Shown piece by piece: positions 24,616 to 35,605 of a stretch of 64,000 nt of DNA. The notes under the pieces were generated by a model. That model saw only the letters and a program-made list of their open reading frames with translations, made no database searches and was not told where the DNA came from. Origin of the DNA: Magicicada septendecula (lineage: Eukaryota > Arthropoda > Insecta > Hemiptera > Cicadidae); NCBI GenBank assembly GCA_034769895.1, contig CM068373.1, forward strand, positions 27,183,120 through 27,247,119. Direction: 5' to 3'. The position numbers and the translations under genes were made by a program. Numbering within the stretch: the first letter of the stretch is position 1; each line of letters starts with the position of its first letter.

Positions 24616-25472
24616 TTTGTCAAATTTTGTTGCTTCCCTGCTATATACACTTTTTCCTCGAACAAGGCCTTTCGGTTTCGCAACCATTATCAAGTTCTTC
24701 CTACAAAAACATTAAAATACCTACTTCCCTTATATATATATATATACTAACCCTCCCACGCATCACCGGTTACATTCAACCAATAGGAGACAGTACTTAC
24801 CGCCCAGTCCTTGATAGCCCCGCCCCTTACTCAGTCAACCTGACCTCGGCATATACATTATCCTCTAGAAATCTCCTACAGCTTTCTACCTTCTGAACCT
24901 ATCCTGTAACCGTATTACACCTTTTATACATTACTCTTTCAAAATATAATAAAATATATCCTCATTACTAAATTCAGTCCTTATGTTCTTCAGCGCATTA
25001 CTATTCTTTTTCCTTACTTTTAATATTTCTAATTCTTCATACAATTTGCGTTTACTTATGTTATTCTCTAACCTTTCTATTTCGACGTTCTCTGTTGGGT
25101 CTAAAAACCTATGCCCTGTTTCATTAAAATGTCTCGCATAGAGAATAATGAAAGAGTAGTGTATAAAAGGCGTAATACGGTTACAGGATAGGTTCAGAAG
25201 GTAGAATGCTGTAGGAGATTTCTAGAGGATAATGTATATGACGAGGTCAGGTTGACTGAGTAAGGGGTGGGGCTAACAAGGACTGGGCGGTAAGTACTGC
25301 CTCCTATTGGTTGAATGTAACCGGTGATGCGTGGGAGGGTTAGTAGGCTATATATATAAGGGAAGTAGGTATTTTAATGTTGTTTTAGGAAGAACTTGAT
25401 AATGGTTCGAAACCGAAAGGCCTCGTTCGAGGAAAAAGTGTATATAGCAGGGAAGCAACAAAATTTGACAAA
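24616..25472. repeat. PLE tail flanked by 325-bp inverted repeats
   Basis: Arms 24616-24940 and 25150-25472 are reverse complements with roughly 95% identity by eye. The central part encodes, on the minus strand, the end of a PLE ORF. The left arm is that element's 3' UTR and the right arm is the same UTR inverted at its 5' side. This matches the inverted terminal segments described for Penelope elements. Confidence 0.8.
24944..25146 (-). pseudogene. Penelope-like element ORF C-terminus inside the inverted repeat
   Basis: Minus-strand reading gives YARHFNETGHRFLDPTENVE, then KRKLYEELEILKVRKKNSNA and EFSNEDIFYYILKE before a stop. This is the tail after the GIY-YIG core, closely similar to the 24389 copy (YEELEIL-VKKKNSN). 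Confidence 0.75.
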
Positions 25473-26240
25473 CCAGTAGAATTGTTTACAAATTGACTTG
25501 CGTGAAGACAGATTCACGTGTATATATACGGGTTCCAGCGAGATATTGTTTGTCGTGGCTTAAGGCTTGAAAATGGTGGAAACACTGAAAAGCCTCGTTC
25601 GGAACATAACAAGTAGCAGTTTAGCCAATAAACACGACAAAGTTGGATATAATTTGTCAACTAGTGTTATTATACCAAACCCACTGCTTTTGTGAGCTGA
25701 ATATTTCAGCTTGTTGATTGTTCACACTTAAACACGTCAACCTTCATACATCATATAAACGTTATCTTTTCGATTCCAATGTATGTATTTATGTGTTAAG
25801 AATTATATGTCTTCTCTTATTATCACGTTACATGTATTATAAAAAAGCAAATACCCCTGGCACCAATCAAAATTTGTTTTTAAGATTACTAATTCTTTCA
25901 TTAACTGAAAAAAGATACACACATCTACCTGGGCAGCAAGAGGTTTTAGATCTTTATCGACTACGTTACTGTAAAATTTAGCAGATGAAGTTGGAGACAC
26001 GCGAGTGTACACAGGATGTAATTAAATTTTTTATCATTTAATACACTGTTTAAGTCCATACTTTAGGAAACGTTAATTAGCAAAAAGACTATTTTCTTTT
26101 GAAAACATGAGTAATCTTATGTTAGTTTTGAGTGCCAATTTGGTTTCAGCCGGGAAAATATAAGACCTTTATAAAGCTGTGTCATAATTGGTAACTTCTG
26201 GTGAAATTCTCGTAATAACAACTGTGTTCTAGTAAGAATA
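25473..26240. other. Unassigned stretch after the PLE inverted repeat
   Basis: A decayed relative of the PLE flank lies near 25556-25610 (GCTTGAAAATGG, GAAAAGCCTCGTTCGG). No coding domain is recognised in the rest. Confidence 0.45.
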
Positions 26241-26278
26241 ACTTTGTTGTTGTAATAACAAATCTGTGCAGCTAATAC

Positions 26279-26720
26279 TTGGTCCTCATTTTACTTAGCC
26301 CGTTCCGACTTCACAGAATCTCTGACGGTTTTGCCAGGGTCTTCCAAAATCTCTCGTTTCCACTGGCTTATATACAAATGTCTACCATGCGTTCCACATG
26401 GGACTTCCAATTCTGCCTGTATTCCTTTATTCTATCAAGAACCGACTGCAACTTCATTTACTTCCTAATGTCGTCGTTTCGTCGTTTAATCTCAATCTGC
26501 ATCCCTTAACTTCTCTAAAAACTTTCATTTCCGAGGCTTGTTTTTTGAAATATCTGTTTGCAGGAGACTGCATGTTACACATCAATACATTAAAGTTGGC
26601 ACAGCGGAGCACCTTACAGTACCTTATAGATTTTTCCTCTGCATTTTATCCTTCAAAAGTCGTCTTATTGTTCCACATGTATAACTAAATTTATTAAATG
26701 TATAACTTTCTCTCGATATC
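26279..26720 (-). pseudogene. LINE reverse-transcriptase C-terminal remnant
   Basis: Minus-strand reading near 26690-26630 gives KFSYTCGTIRRLLKDKMQRK, the segment that precedes the LINE thumb. Downstream pieces are fragmented by stops. It is the same family as 61465-61690. Confidence 0.6.
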
Positions 26721-26860
26721 GTTGTCCTTCCTCAATGAGATGTTGCATCCCAAATAATTAAAATGTGATACCTGCTTCAAAACACTATTATATATTGTTT
26801 TATTTACAAAACTATTCATTCATTATATACAGTCTCCAGATCGGATTAAGATTTAATTTA

Positions 26861-27113
26861 AAATTTATAATGTACCTTTATTGTAATTCGTCTTGCGATC
26901 TTGTAGTTATTTTGTACACTACATGTTTCGGGAAATAATTCCCATCTTCAGGTGAAGAATTTTTTTATATCTTTCACCGATGATTCCTATATAATAGGAG
27001 GATATAAAAAAAAATGTTCATCTGAAGATGGGAATTTATTCCCGAAACATGTAGTGTACAAAATAACTACAAGATCGCAAGACGGATTATAATAAAGGTA
27101 TATTATAAATTTT
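26861..27113. repeat. Palindrome with hammerhead-like cores in both arms
   Basis: Arms 26861-26958 and about 27017-27113 are near-perfect reverse complements around a loop of about 58 bp. Each arm holds CTGAAGA, a stem (GGGAATTTATTCCC in the right arm) and CGAAAC, in hammerhead order. GTAGTGTAC follows. Outward-facing stem I pairing was not found, so activity is doubtful. Confidence 0.75.
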
Positions 27114-27998
27114 TAATTAAAACTATTCACTTTCATTGCTTTGAGCAATATGGTGTAATGAGCAATTGGGAATGACTAAATGACTTGGAATATAATCTGA
27201 ATGTGATGTCATTGTTTTGCAGCTTCAGCTAGTCGTGTCGGTACATTCACTAAAAGTAATTGTTTCGGATTATCCAACATATGCTGTGCATAATATTATA
27301 GAAAAGTATTGACTAATATTTATTTTCATAGATGTTTTGCTTGCCTAATATATTTTTTCGCATGTACGTAAAAGCTGAACAAATTGAAACCATACTCTGA
27401 CGATAAAATGAAATCATGTGATATCCCATTTAAAGTATCGGGAAAACGGTATCTCCTTTTCTTAATACTCTGACTTTTTTGTCCATTGTACTACGAATAT
27501 GTTTACATGAAAGAGAATAAAAAGTGTATAAAGTCAAAGCGAGCAACACTGTGTTCAGTGGGCGTAAATGTGTTTATTTACACGTTAAACTTACGCATCG
27601 AGTAACAGAATGGTGGTGGGGTTGTAATACACACCCACACTAGATTCACGAAATCCTGCCACCAGCCGTGCTCCCTATTATATCCTACTTACCAGCCATT
27701 TAGCAGGTGATTTAGTACAGTTAATATTTTATTTATGTATCAAGCGAAGGGAGGATAAAATTTCCATTTATTCTAGTCGATATAAATTTAGTTTAAATCT
27801 GAGGGAGGTAAAATTATGTAGTTGAAGAAACATGTCGCAAAATTTTTGTTTTGTCCTCTTTGAGACTTGTCCCGAACGACAAGTCTCGGCTGATCTGTGG
27901 CAAGCCCTATTTAGCCAAATGGAAGGATGTGGGGAGACGCACGCCAGTTCAAGCCGGAAGCGAAGAAGATGGAGGCAGATTGTGGAGGCACATTGGAG

Positions 27999-27999
<1 letters not shown>
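27114..27999. other. Unassigned stretch
   Basis: No coding domain or repeat family is recognised here. A 127-codon frame beginning at 27832 leads into the GT tract and is treated as chance. Confidence 0.45.

Positions 28000-28089
<90 letters not shown>
28000..28089 (+). repeat. GT microsatellite of about 90 bp
   Basis: About 45 uninterrupted GT units. Because the tract lacks stops in all frames it creates artificial Val-Cys and Thr-His open frames on both strands. Confidence 0.97.
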
Positions 28090-28090
<1 letters not shown>

Positions 28091-28974
28091 CCGTATGGGT
28101 AAAGGAAGTGGCTGATGAAAATGCCATAAGCTTATACATGAAGGCGTCCAAGACAGGGACGCGTAACGCAGATCGCCAAAAGCTGGAGTCAGACGTCAGA
28201 GAGGCGTCAAGGTAGGCAGGGGGGCACAGAGAAGAGGGCTAAAGACTAGGTAAATGGTTAGGGAAAATTTTAATTTTTATGTAATCAGGAAGACTGGCAG
28301 GTTCAGTATGTTTAAAAATGGGAATCAAGTGTTTCTATTTCCTTGATGCTGGCGGCGAGGAGTTCTTGGAGGAGGTCCAACGGTTATGGTAAGGACACGG
28401 TTTATGAAGAAGGAAGGTCTGCTGCGGGTATTGCGGGTAGTTCTGTTGATGGAGGTGGTTATGGATTGTAGGAAAATGTTGTTTTGCAGTTTGTGAGTAT
28501 TTCCAATTGATATTGTACAGGAAGGAATCTAGGTTTGGGAAGAGTTTGTTTTGTGCCTACAGAGCGCTATTGGAGGTTTAAGTAAGGTGGGTCTGCAGTA
28601 CATTAGTCGAAGTGCTCGCCGTCCGGTGAAACCGGTCAAATTCATAGATATATACGTAAGAGAAGGTGTTTAAAGGGAACGTTGTGCACGTATGGCTATG
28701 GCGCACGTGTCTCATCAGCGTAATCAGCAGCGATATCGTTTTAAAAAGCTGGCTGTGATGAATCGTGGACATTAAAACCTAAATGACAAACTTTCGCGAT
28801 CACATAAAATTATAAGGAGCGATGATGTCCCGGCCAACCAAACAATCGTCAAACGTCTTCAGGCTAACTACAAACTACTACACAATGAATGTAGTAATAA
28901 ACGAGGGATATTCTATCAAAGAGAGATAGAGAGTAAAGAAATATTGTCACTTTGTGTATGGTAAAAAGACTAAA
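28090..28974. other. Unassigned, moderately G-rich stretch
   Basis: Minus-strand frames around 28250-28560 are partly open but match no family I recognise. No gene is claimed. Confidence 0.4.
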
Positions 28975-29440
28975 TGATACAAATAAATACTTACTAGGAA
29001 AAAGCATACAACTCACGCCAAAAAACACGAGACACGATTAGTGACGTAAAACTTTCAATAGTCATTCTGAAATATAAGTAAAATCATTTTTCCTCATTCA
29101 GGAGGTGGGGAATTAATGTGTAATATTGTTCCTGTTCCTCTGTCGAAATGTTTATTTCATAGACCTAAACACTCTTGTTTTTATGCTAAAATAAAAAGTA
29201 AAAACAAAATATTAATAAGCAATTATCAATAATAAGTAAAATAAACTAAAACAGTGACATGTATTTCATAGAAGATGTTCACTGACTTAGAAGTACTTCA
29301 CACAATGCACACCAACATTTGCACACCACCAAGGTCGACCAGCAAGGAGCCTTTTGTTTGCGGTGTGCAAAGCGATCGTGTGCGTTGTATCTTGTGTTGT
29401 TTTGAGTGTGATGTGTTTTTCCTAGTAAGTACTTTTTTTA
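28975..29440. repeat. Possible small inverted-repeat element
   Basis: ACTTACTAGGAAAAAGCAT near 28990 and the complementary stretch ending TTTTTCCTAGTAAGTAC near 29430 face each other about 430 bp apart. The interior has no frame. A hammerhead-like remnant (AAGTCGAAACGTCGC) follows at about 29571. Confidence 0.45.
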
Positions 29441-29693
29441 ACTAATTTAGACTTTTATCATATACTCTGTGAACATTTGTTACTTTTGTGTCTCTATCGC
29501 TCGTTGGTAGAGTAGTATACATTACTGGTGTTCATCATGTTTTAGTTTATAGTTATCTTGAAGTCGATTATTTGTAAGTCGAAACGTCGCACCTTATAAT
29601 TTTTCTGTGATGGTAAAAGTCCATAATTTATATTCTAATAATAATTACTTTTCCTGGCGTAATACTAGTGAGTCCATTTTACTCTGCTTATAA

Positions 29694-30900
29694 CATCTTC
29701 TCTTGTGTTATAACTTAGGGAACCCGCAATAATTGGTTCTGCCAATTATACAGGCTGCCTTAGTTGTGACGAGCTGAAAATTAATCAGAACAACGAACAA
29801 TAAATATAAAAAGGATTCAGGGAAGGGGAGACTGTTGATTTATGCACTCAGTTTAGTCGGTACTCCTGATGACATCTCTTTATTACATATGGTATTAATT
29901 GCTCTACTTAAAATTCTCGACATATATGCTTCAACAGTTTACAGTTTACATGATGATTATATTTTATTCTTTTACAAGGGCCCTCAAAATAAGATGTACA
30001 TCAAATTTAATTAATTCCCCGGATCCGGGATTTAGTCTAATACGTTAATAATGGTTACCTCGCCATATAAAATCTTTAAAATTTTGCCATTTGAAGAATG
30101 GTCTTTATTAATCTTTTTAAACAATAAGGCTTTACAGTTTAGAGCTATAACTCTCTTACTAAGAATAAGTATACAATTACTGTCAGTACGTAAAATGTCT
30201 TAATGTTGTTAATTTAATTGTCTTTTGTTGGAGATAATATTTAGTATTTCATAATCACGGAAGGCTTGCCTCCGTGTCACCTTTTTGGATGTCCTCCAGC
30301 TCTGCGTTATTCCGGTCGTAGGTCCTCGGTTGCACCATGTTTGATGTAGGTCAGGTATCTCTCATTATCTTCGTATCCGGGAATGGTGTAGTCCTGAAGT
30401 CTTTTAGATCATAGTGGGTCCTGGTTCTCTGCTCTTGGCTAACGGATAGTAATAGCTCGTTGATTTGAATGATTAACACAAAAGTTTCATTCACCTGTAT
30501 CCACTTCACATGATTGTTTGATTGTTGCACTTCACTTTATGGTATTACCACAGTTTTAATTACATAAGTTTTATATTTTAAGATTTTTGTAGAGATGTCA
30601 TAGGCGCTAAATTTTCGTTATTCTTTCTTACTCGTTTACAACATATTTATATGACTCGCGGTTCAACTATATTAACGCAACACATTGTTTAATAGTATAA
30701 AGAATGCCTCTGTGTCTTAACTGATGGATTAATCACATTTTGAAACAAACTATTTTTAACGTTGCACATATCTGCAGTACGCAGCTTACTGGTTGACCGC
30801 TCCATTGCAAGTGGGCGAAAATAGTTAGGGGTGAGAGTAGTAATCTCGCAACAGTTCAAATCAACATAAAAGTAGTTCCAAGTTTCTTTTTTTTTTAAAG
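29694..30900. repeat. Dispersed repeat family B, copy 2
   Basis: It matches 5765 onward in order: TCTTCTCTTG, GGGAACCC, AATTGGTTCT, GACGAGCTGAAA, ATTCAGGGAA, CTGTTGATTTATG, ATCCGGG and CATTTGAAGAATGGT. The two copies are strongly diverged. The right boundary is uncertain. Confidence 0.5.
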
Positions 30901-31292
30901 GACTAAAGTTAGATTAAATAATTAAGTAGGGAGATTCTTAGTTACAATCGCTATCAAAGTACATTATAGTGATCTAGTTTAATTATTTAAATAATAACAA
31001 ATTTACAATTATTTTTAGTTAGTTAAGGGGTCGGAAAACAAGTTGATTCTGGTTAGCGCCTGTTTATGCAGGATTAATTAACAAGCTTTACCCTTTCTGT
31101 ACAATCGTATTCCTTTTAATTTATTATTAGACTTTTTATTAAATATTATTATTATTTAATGATAGCAATAAGATTTAGTTTAAAATGTGAGATTTTATTA
31201 AAAATTTAAAATTTCTCAGTCTATACATTATCAACTTAATTAATTAACATATTTTTTTTTTAATGAAATCGTCACATGCTCTAAGACAATAT

Positions 31293-31751
31293 TGTAACGA
31301 TGGAATTCTCTCGAAAAGTCGAGAGGGTCCTTTTATCCGATTCTCCGCTAGTCGAGCAGGCCGCAACCGAGTACGTTCCAGCGTGTTCAAGAACACTTGA
31401 GATACGCGTTAAGCTGGCGTGCAAATGATGGTAAGCGACTCTGGACGTCTGGCTCAAAAGCAAGAGCGTGTGGCTTAGTTCGATCAGTTGCCAGTTAGCA
31501 ATTTCCTTGGCGCGGATCGGGATCGAGTGTTTGTCGAAGTATTGTGAGAAGTGTTATTGTGTTATAATTGGTGTGAAACTTTATTATTTAACATTATTAT
31601 TGCGTGTGGACAAATTTAACTTGCATTTATTGTACGAGTTGATTACAAATTGTTAATTGTAATTAATTAAAGCTGGTAATTAGTGATTTCATTGGTGTCT
31701 GTATTTCGTTTTCCACTGTACCATACTACGATCAGCGAGACAGTCGTAACA
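31293..31751 (-). mobile_element. Solo LTR family A, copy 3 (minus strand)
   Basis: On the minus strand it starts TGTTACGACTGTC, continues GATCGTAGTATGGTACAG and TCACTAATTACCAGC, and ends CGTTACA. The flanks ATAT and TTAT differ by one base. At 459 bp it is shorter than the other copies. Confidence 0.7.
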
Positions 31752-31899
31752 TTATCTTCAGTTTATGATTTTATACGTTGATTTTATACCGTGTAGGCCT
31801 ACCACGTATTTTTCTGGATTAATTGTCTTCAGTCCTGCTAAAATATTCTAATAAGGGTCTTAGTTGTATGTCCCATCGAGTTAACACTGTCACCGCCTT

Positions 31900-32240
31900 C
31901 ATTAAATCCTTTAGGTTTATAACCTGTTCTGTCTTCACATAAACCATCTCTGCAAGGCCTACGAACATATCTACGTCCAATAAATGTATAGTTTACTGAT
32001 ATCTTAAACCTCTGATCTTCTATTCTGTAAGTCTGCTTCATCCACCGGTGTTTTCTTTCCTCCGTTCTACTATTCATAACCATTTCATTTGGTTTGGTCT
32101 TTAAATTCCTGACCATTGATAACCTTCTAATCCCCTTAAAAATTTCAGCTGTTTGTTGTAGTCGTTTTTTTCATGATATTGTCCACATTTCACTAGCGAA
32201 AGTGAGAATTTCTTGCTGGTCCATTATTTTATAACATTTT
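31900..32240 (-). pseudogene. LINE C-terminal tail remnant
   Basis: Minus-strand reading gives LRRLSMVRNLKTKPNEM-like and KHRWMKQTYRIEDQRFKI, then RRYVRRPCRDGLCEDRTGYK. The Arg-rich GRPxxRW-like box and the DRTGYKP ending are typical of Jockey-type LINE ORF2 ends. Stops and frame changes occur. Confidence 0.5.
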
Positions 32241-33124
32241 ATTTTGTTTCAGCTACAGCCTTGTTTTCAATCTAATGAAATTTAATTTTTAATATCGTCA
32301 TAAATTTTCTTCTTTATCTTAACACTACTTTATTATTTACCTCATTAGTCTTTAACATTTTCTGTTTGTCTTCATTTTGTAATTTATCTACAACTCTACA
32401 GCCTTAACTGATTTAAGACGGTTTTGTTTATTATTTATGTCCAACTTAAGATTATAGTACAATCTAAGCGTATTTTTATCAAACGTTTTTTAGATATTAA
32501 ACATGTGTCTGATATTACGGTTTTGTCTTCGTTTTTAGAGGAACGAAATAAAGCAATATTTCTATGAGCGCTTTTGAAAACACACACATCAATACGAACA
32601 CGACTAATTACGAAATTATTATGAAATAATAACAACAACAATATGTTAAAAAATATGAGCGTCGCAGTTATTTCAGTATAAACAATTAGTTATAAACATA
32701 TTATTTAATAGACTATAAATACTCAGGGGTACCTTCAAACGATCAATCGATTTCTGGAAAACGTGTCTTTACGTTACAAATGGTGATTATGGAATGTAGG
32801 GTGATCAGTGACAACCAGAAACCAATTATCTCTAAGCCGGTTTGTGTTATAGAATTTATAAAATGTATTAAGCGAGAAAACTTTTATGAATTTTTTGCGC
32901 ACGCACACACACACACACACTTTCAATCGCTGTACCATAAACCCACTTTTCCAGTCTCCGACTTATTGAAACTATCAATAACAGAATAAAATGCAACTTA
33001 TTGCATAAATAAAAGTATATCTGATACTTAAAATATTATTAACGTTAATTAGCGCAACGAAATGTATAAAATTAATTGAAATTAGTGTTTTTCATAGTAA
33101 TTCATAATTACTGTAAATGCATAG
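32241..33124. other. A+T-rich stretch, no gene recognised
   Basis: It holds a short CA tract near 32904-32921; nothing else can be supported. Confidence 0.5.
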
Positions 33125-33731
33125 TGTTACGACGGTCTAACTGATCGTCGTATGGTACAGTGGAAAACGAAATACAAGACACCTATGAAGTCACTAATCA
33201 CCAGCTTTAATTATCACAATTAAACAGTTTGTAATCAACAAGATAGTCTTTTACAACAAATCAAATAAAAATTGTACACACGCGATAAAATGTCAACTAA
33301 CATAAAACACAATTGTATTACAATATTGTCCCGCACGATTATAAAACACGTAACACTTCACCAGAATAATTACTTTTCACTAATAACCACTTGAACGCAC
33401 AGAGTAATCGCCCGACAATAACTGAAATCTAAGCAGCAGGTATGGCTATTTGTAGTCTGCAGGGTTCCATAATATGTGTCCTTAAAAATCCATCGAAAAT
33501 TCCAAAGGACACTTCAGCGCGACCTTCGCAGAAACACGCACCGTTGGGCTAATCGAGAGGCTTCTAGAACGACACCATCGAACGCACGAGACGTTCCGCA
33601 TTACGTAACACTGCCTCGCATGTCAAACGTCACGTACGCATTACAGCTGCGGGAATAGAGTAGACAAAAACGTTCTGCAAAGTACCACAACGATCCGTAA
33701 TGGCGTAACTCTTTTTCTGCATTACGTAACA
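33125..33731 (+). mobile_element. Solo LTR family A, copy 4
   Basis: It starts TGTTACGACGG and ends TTACGTAACA, 607 bp. Flanks ATAG and AAAG are a degraded 4-bp duplication. It shares GGTACAGTGGAAAACGAAAT and the CAATTAAACAGTTTGTAATC block with copies 1 and 2. Confidence 0.8.
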
Positions 33732-34437
33732 AAAGATAAAGAGTAAAAAGTCTGAAAATATAACGTGCAGGAAGTTGTAATATTTTACAAGTCTGAACAG
33801 CCGTATATGGTATAATCAATACGTCACAGATAATACAAACACCACTCCATTCCAGTAATTACCAGATGAATACAAAGCAATGGTCATTTGGACTTTGAAA
33901 TTGCACATCGAACTGGGTACATTTGCATAGGCACACAATGTGATGCGGACTATTCCCGTAACAACTGTCTGTCTGTTTCACTTGCCACTGCCGCTTGTCT
34001 TTACCGCCATTGAGATTTACTGCCCCATTATGCTGTAGCCTATTGTGCATTTCCTACGAGTTAAAACTCATTTCGTTTTCGTCGATACTGTGTATCTAAA
34101 TGGCGACCAGCGCGGTACCGCTACAACACTGGGAGTAAACTCTGAAGGTTAAAATCTAAAACCGTTAAAATCTAGTTATCTTCCGCCGTCACAATACTTT
34201 ATCTAAACTCTTACAAAACTGGATAACATTCACGCTATTAAATATTGTTTATAGTGAAATATATAAAACTCAAAGTCTGAAGCTTTATGGGTACTGAATT
34301 CAAATCCACACCGTTACACAGATTGCCACAAACTTTTGCACAGATTACCTTTGACACAAGACGAAAAATACTGTCTAACTTGGAATTTGATATTTTGACC
34401 CGTTTGCACGATTTAGGCCCTTTTAATTGACACGTAT

Positions 34438-34840
34438 AAAGATGTCAATAACACCATGGAGATCAGAATTAACTAGCATAGTAACAAGTAAATAAACAAA
34501 TGATATTTAGCGGCATTGGAACTGTACCTTTATCCGATCCTGCAGTTTTTAATAAGCGATTGTATTGATATATTTTGTAATTTTGTATACAGATCCGTAT
34601 ATATATTTTGTAAAATTATGTTTATACGTATTTCTGATAATGCAATGAATAAGTAATGAAATATATTAAATACTACTACTAAAGATGTCAAAAACACCAT
34701 GGAGACCAGAATTAATTACCATACTAACAAATAAATAAACAAAAGCTATTCAGCGGCATCGGAACTGTACATTTATCCATTCCTGCAGTACATTTTCTAT
34801 ATTTTATATAATATGCGATTGTATCGCTATATTACGTTGT
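34438..34840 (+). repeat. Diverged direct duplication, about 243-bp spacing
   Basis: The segment starting AAAGATGTCAATAACACCATG near 34438 recurs at 34681 as AAAGATGTCAAAAACACCATG. It is followed in both by AGCGGCAT-GGAACTGTAC and ATCC-TCCTGCAGT. No coding content is seen. Confidence 0.75.
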
Positions 34841-35039
34841 GGAAAAGAAGAATTGTACTAATTGTAAACTGTCGTATTACTTAATGCAAATCGAAAATTC
34901 GTGTTGTTTTCATTTGTGAGGATAGGTGACAACGGTTTTTGGTTTTTGGTTTACTGTTGAAATAAATAAAAGCCATGGTTGAGGAAAACATAACGTTTAA
35001 TGTGTTATACAGTGCTTCTAACACAGTAACACTTAAAAT

Positions 35040-35331
35040 AAAGAATTTAGCGTTTTCGATTTAACAGGTACTTTATAAATATCTCCAAAGGCTTTATAAA
35101 CGGGTGCTGTTAAATCTCCAAAGGCTGTTGCACCAACATAATAATTCGGTACAAGTTAAAATAGTGCAAGTGTTAAAATAGCTTTGCAGAGAATTTGACT
35201 AATGAGTACAAAATTGTTATACGAGCTGACAGAAAGCTATATAGACATAGACAATGAAAATGATATTAAAATAATTATTAAAAGTCAAGTATTCGCGTGC
35301 GAAGCCGCGGGTAACAGCTAGTGTATAATAC
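35040..35331 (+). mobile_element. Possible Helitron-type 3' end
   Basis: The segment ends GCGTGCGAAGCCGCGGGTAA, then CAGCTAG before T. A GC-rich hairpin close to a CTAG terminus is the Helitron 3' pattern. The same terminal block occurs on the minus strand at 44850-44880. The 5' end is not located and no Rep/helicase frame is present. Confidence 0.4.
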
Positions 35332-35605
35332 GACTTTACTGATATTAAATGAGTTTTATTACAATAAACAACATTTTGTTTACTTATAAAACGGCATACC
35401 GAGATCTGAAAATAATTCTTAATTATTAGAAATCTGAAAATATTAATTTATGGGTGGACAGAGACAGATTGAAGTGAGCTGCTTTTCAATGGCGAGATTG
35501 TAAAAGTCAGCACAAAAAACGATAAAAATGAAGAGACAAAAAAGCAATAAAAGAAAATAGAAACAAGAGCCATCGTGAACGGATTACAACAACAAGTGCT
35601 TTTTA

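Noticed and set aside
27768-28215. Long overlapping open frames (up to 127 codons) on both strands
   Set aside because: They are created by the GT microsatellite, which has no stops in any frame; the flanking codons match no family I know.
28600-28650. Hammerhead-like GTCCGGTGAAACCGGTC
   Set aside because: It lacks the CUGANGA box upstream; only a GAAA-like stretch in a short palindrome.
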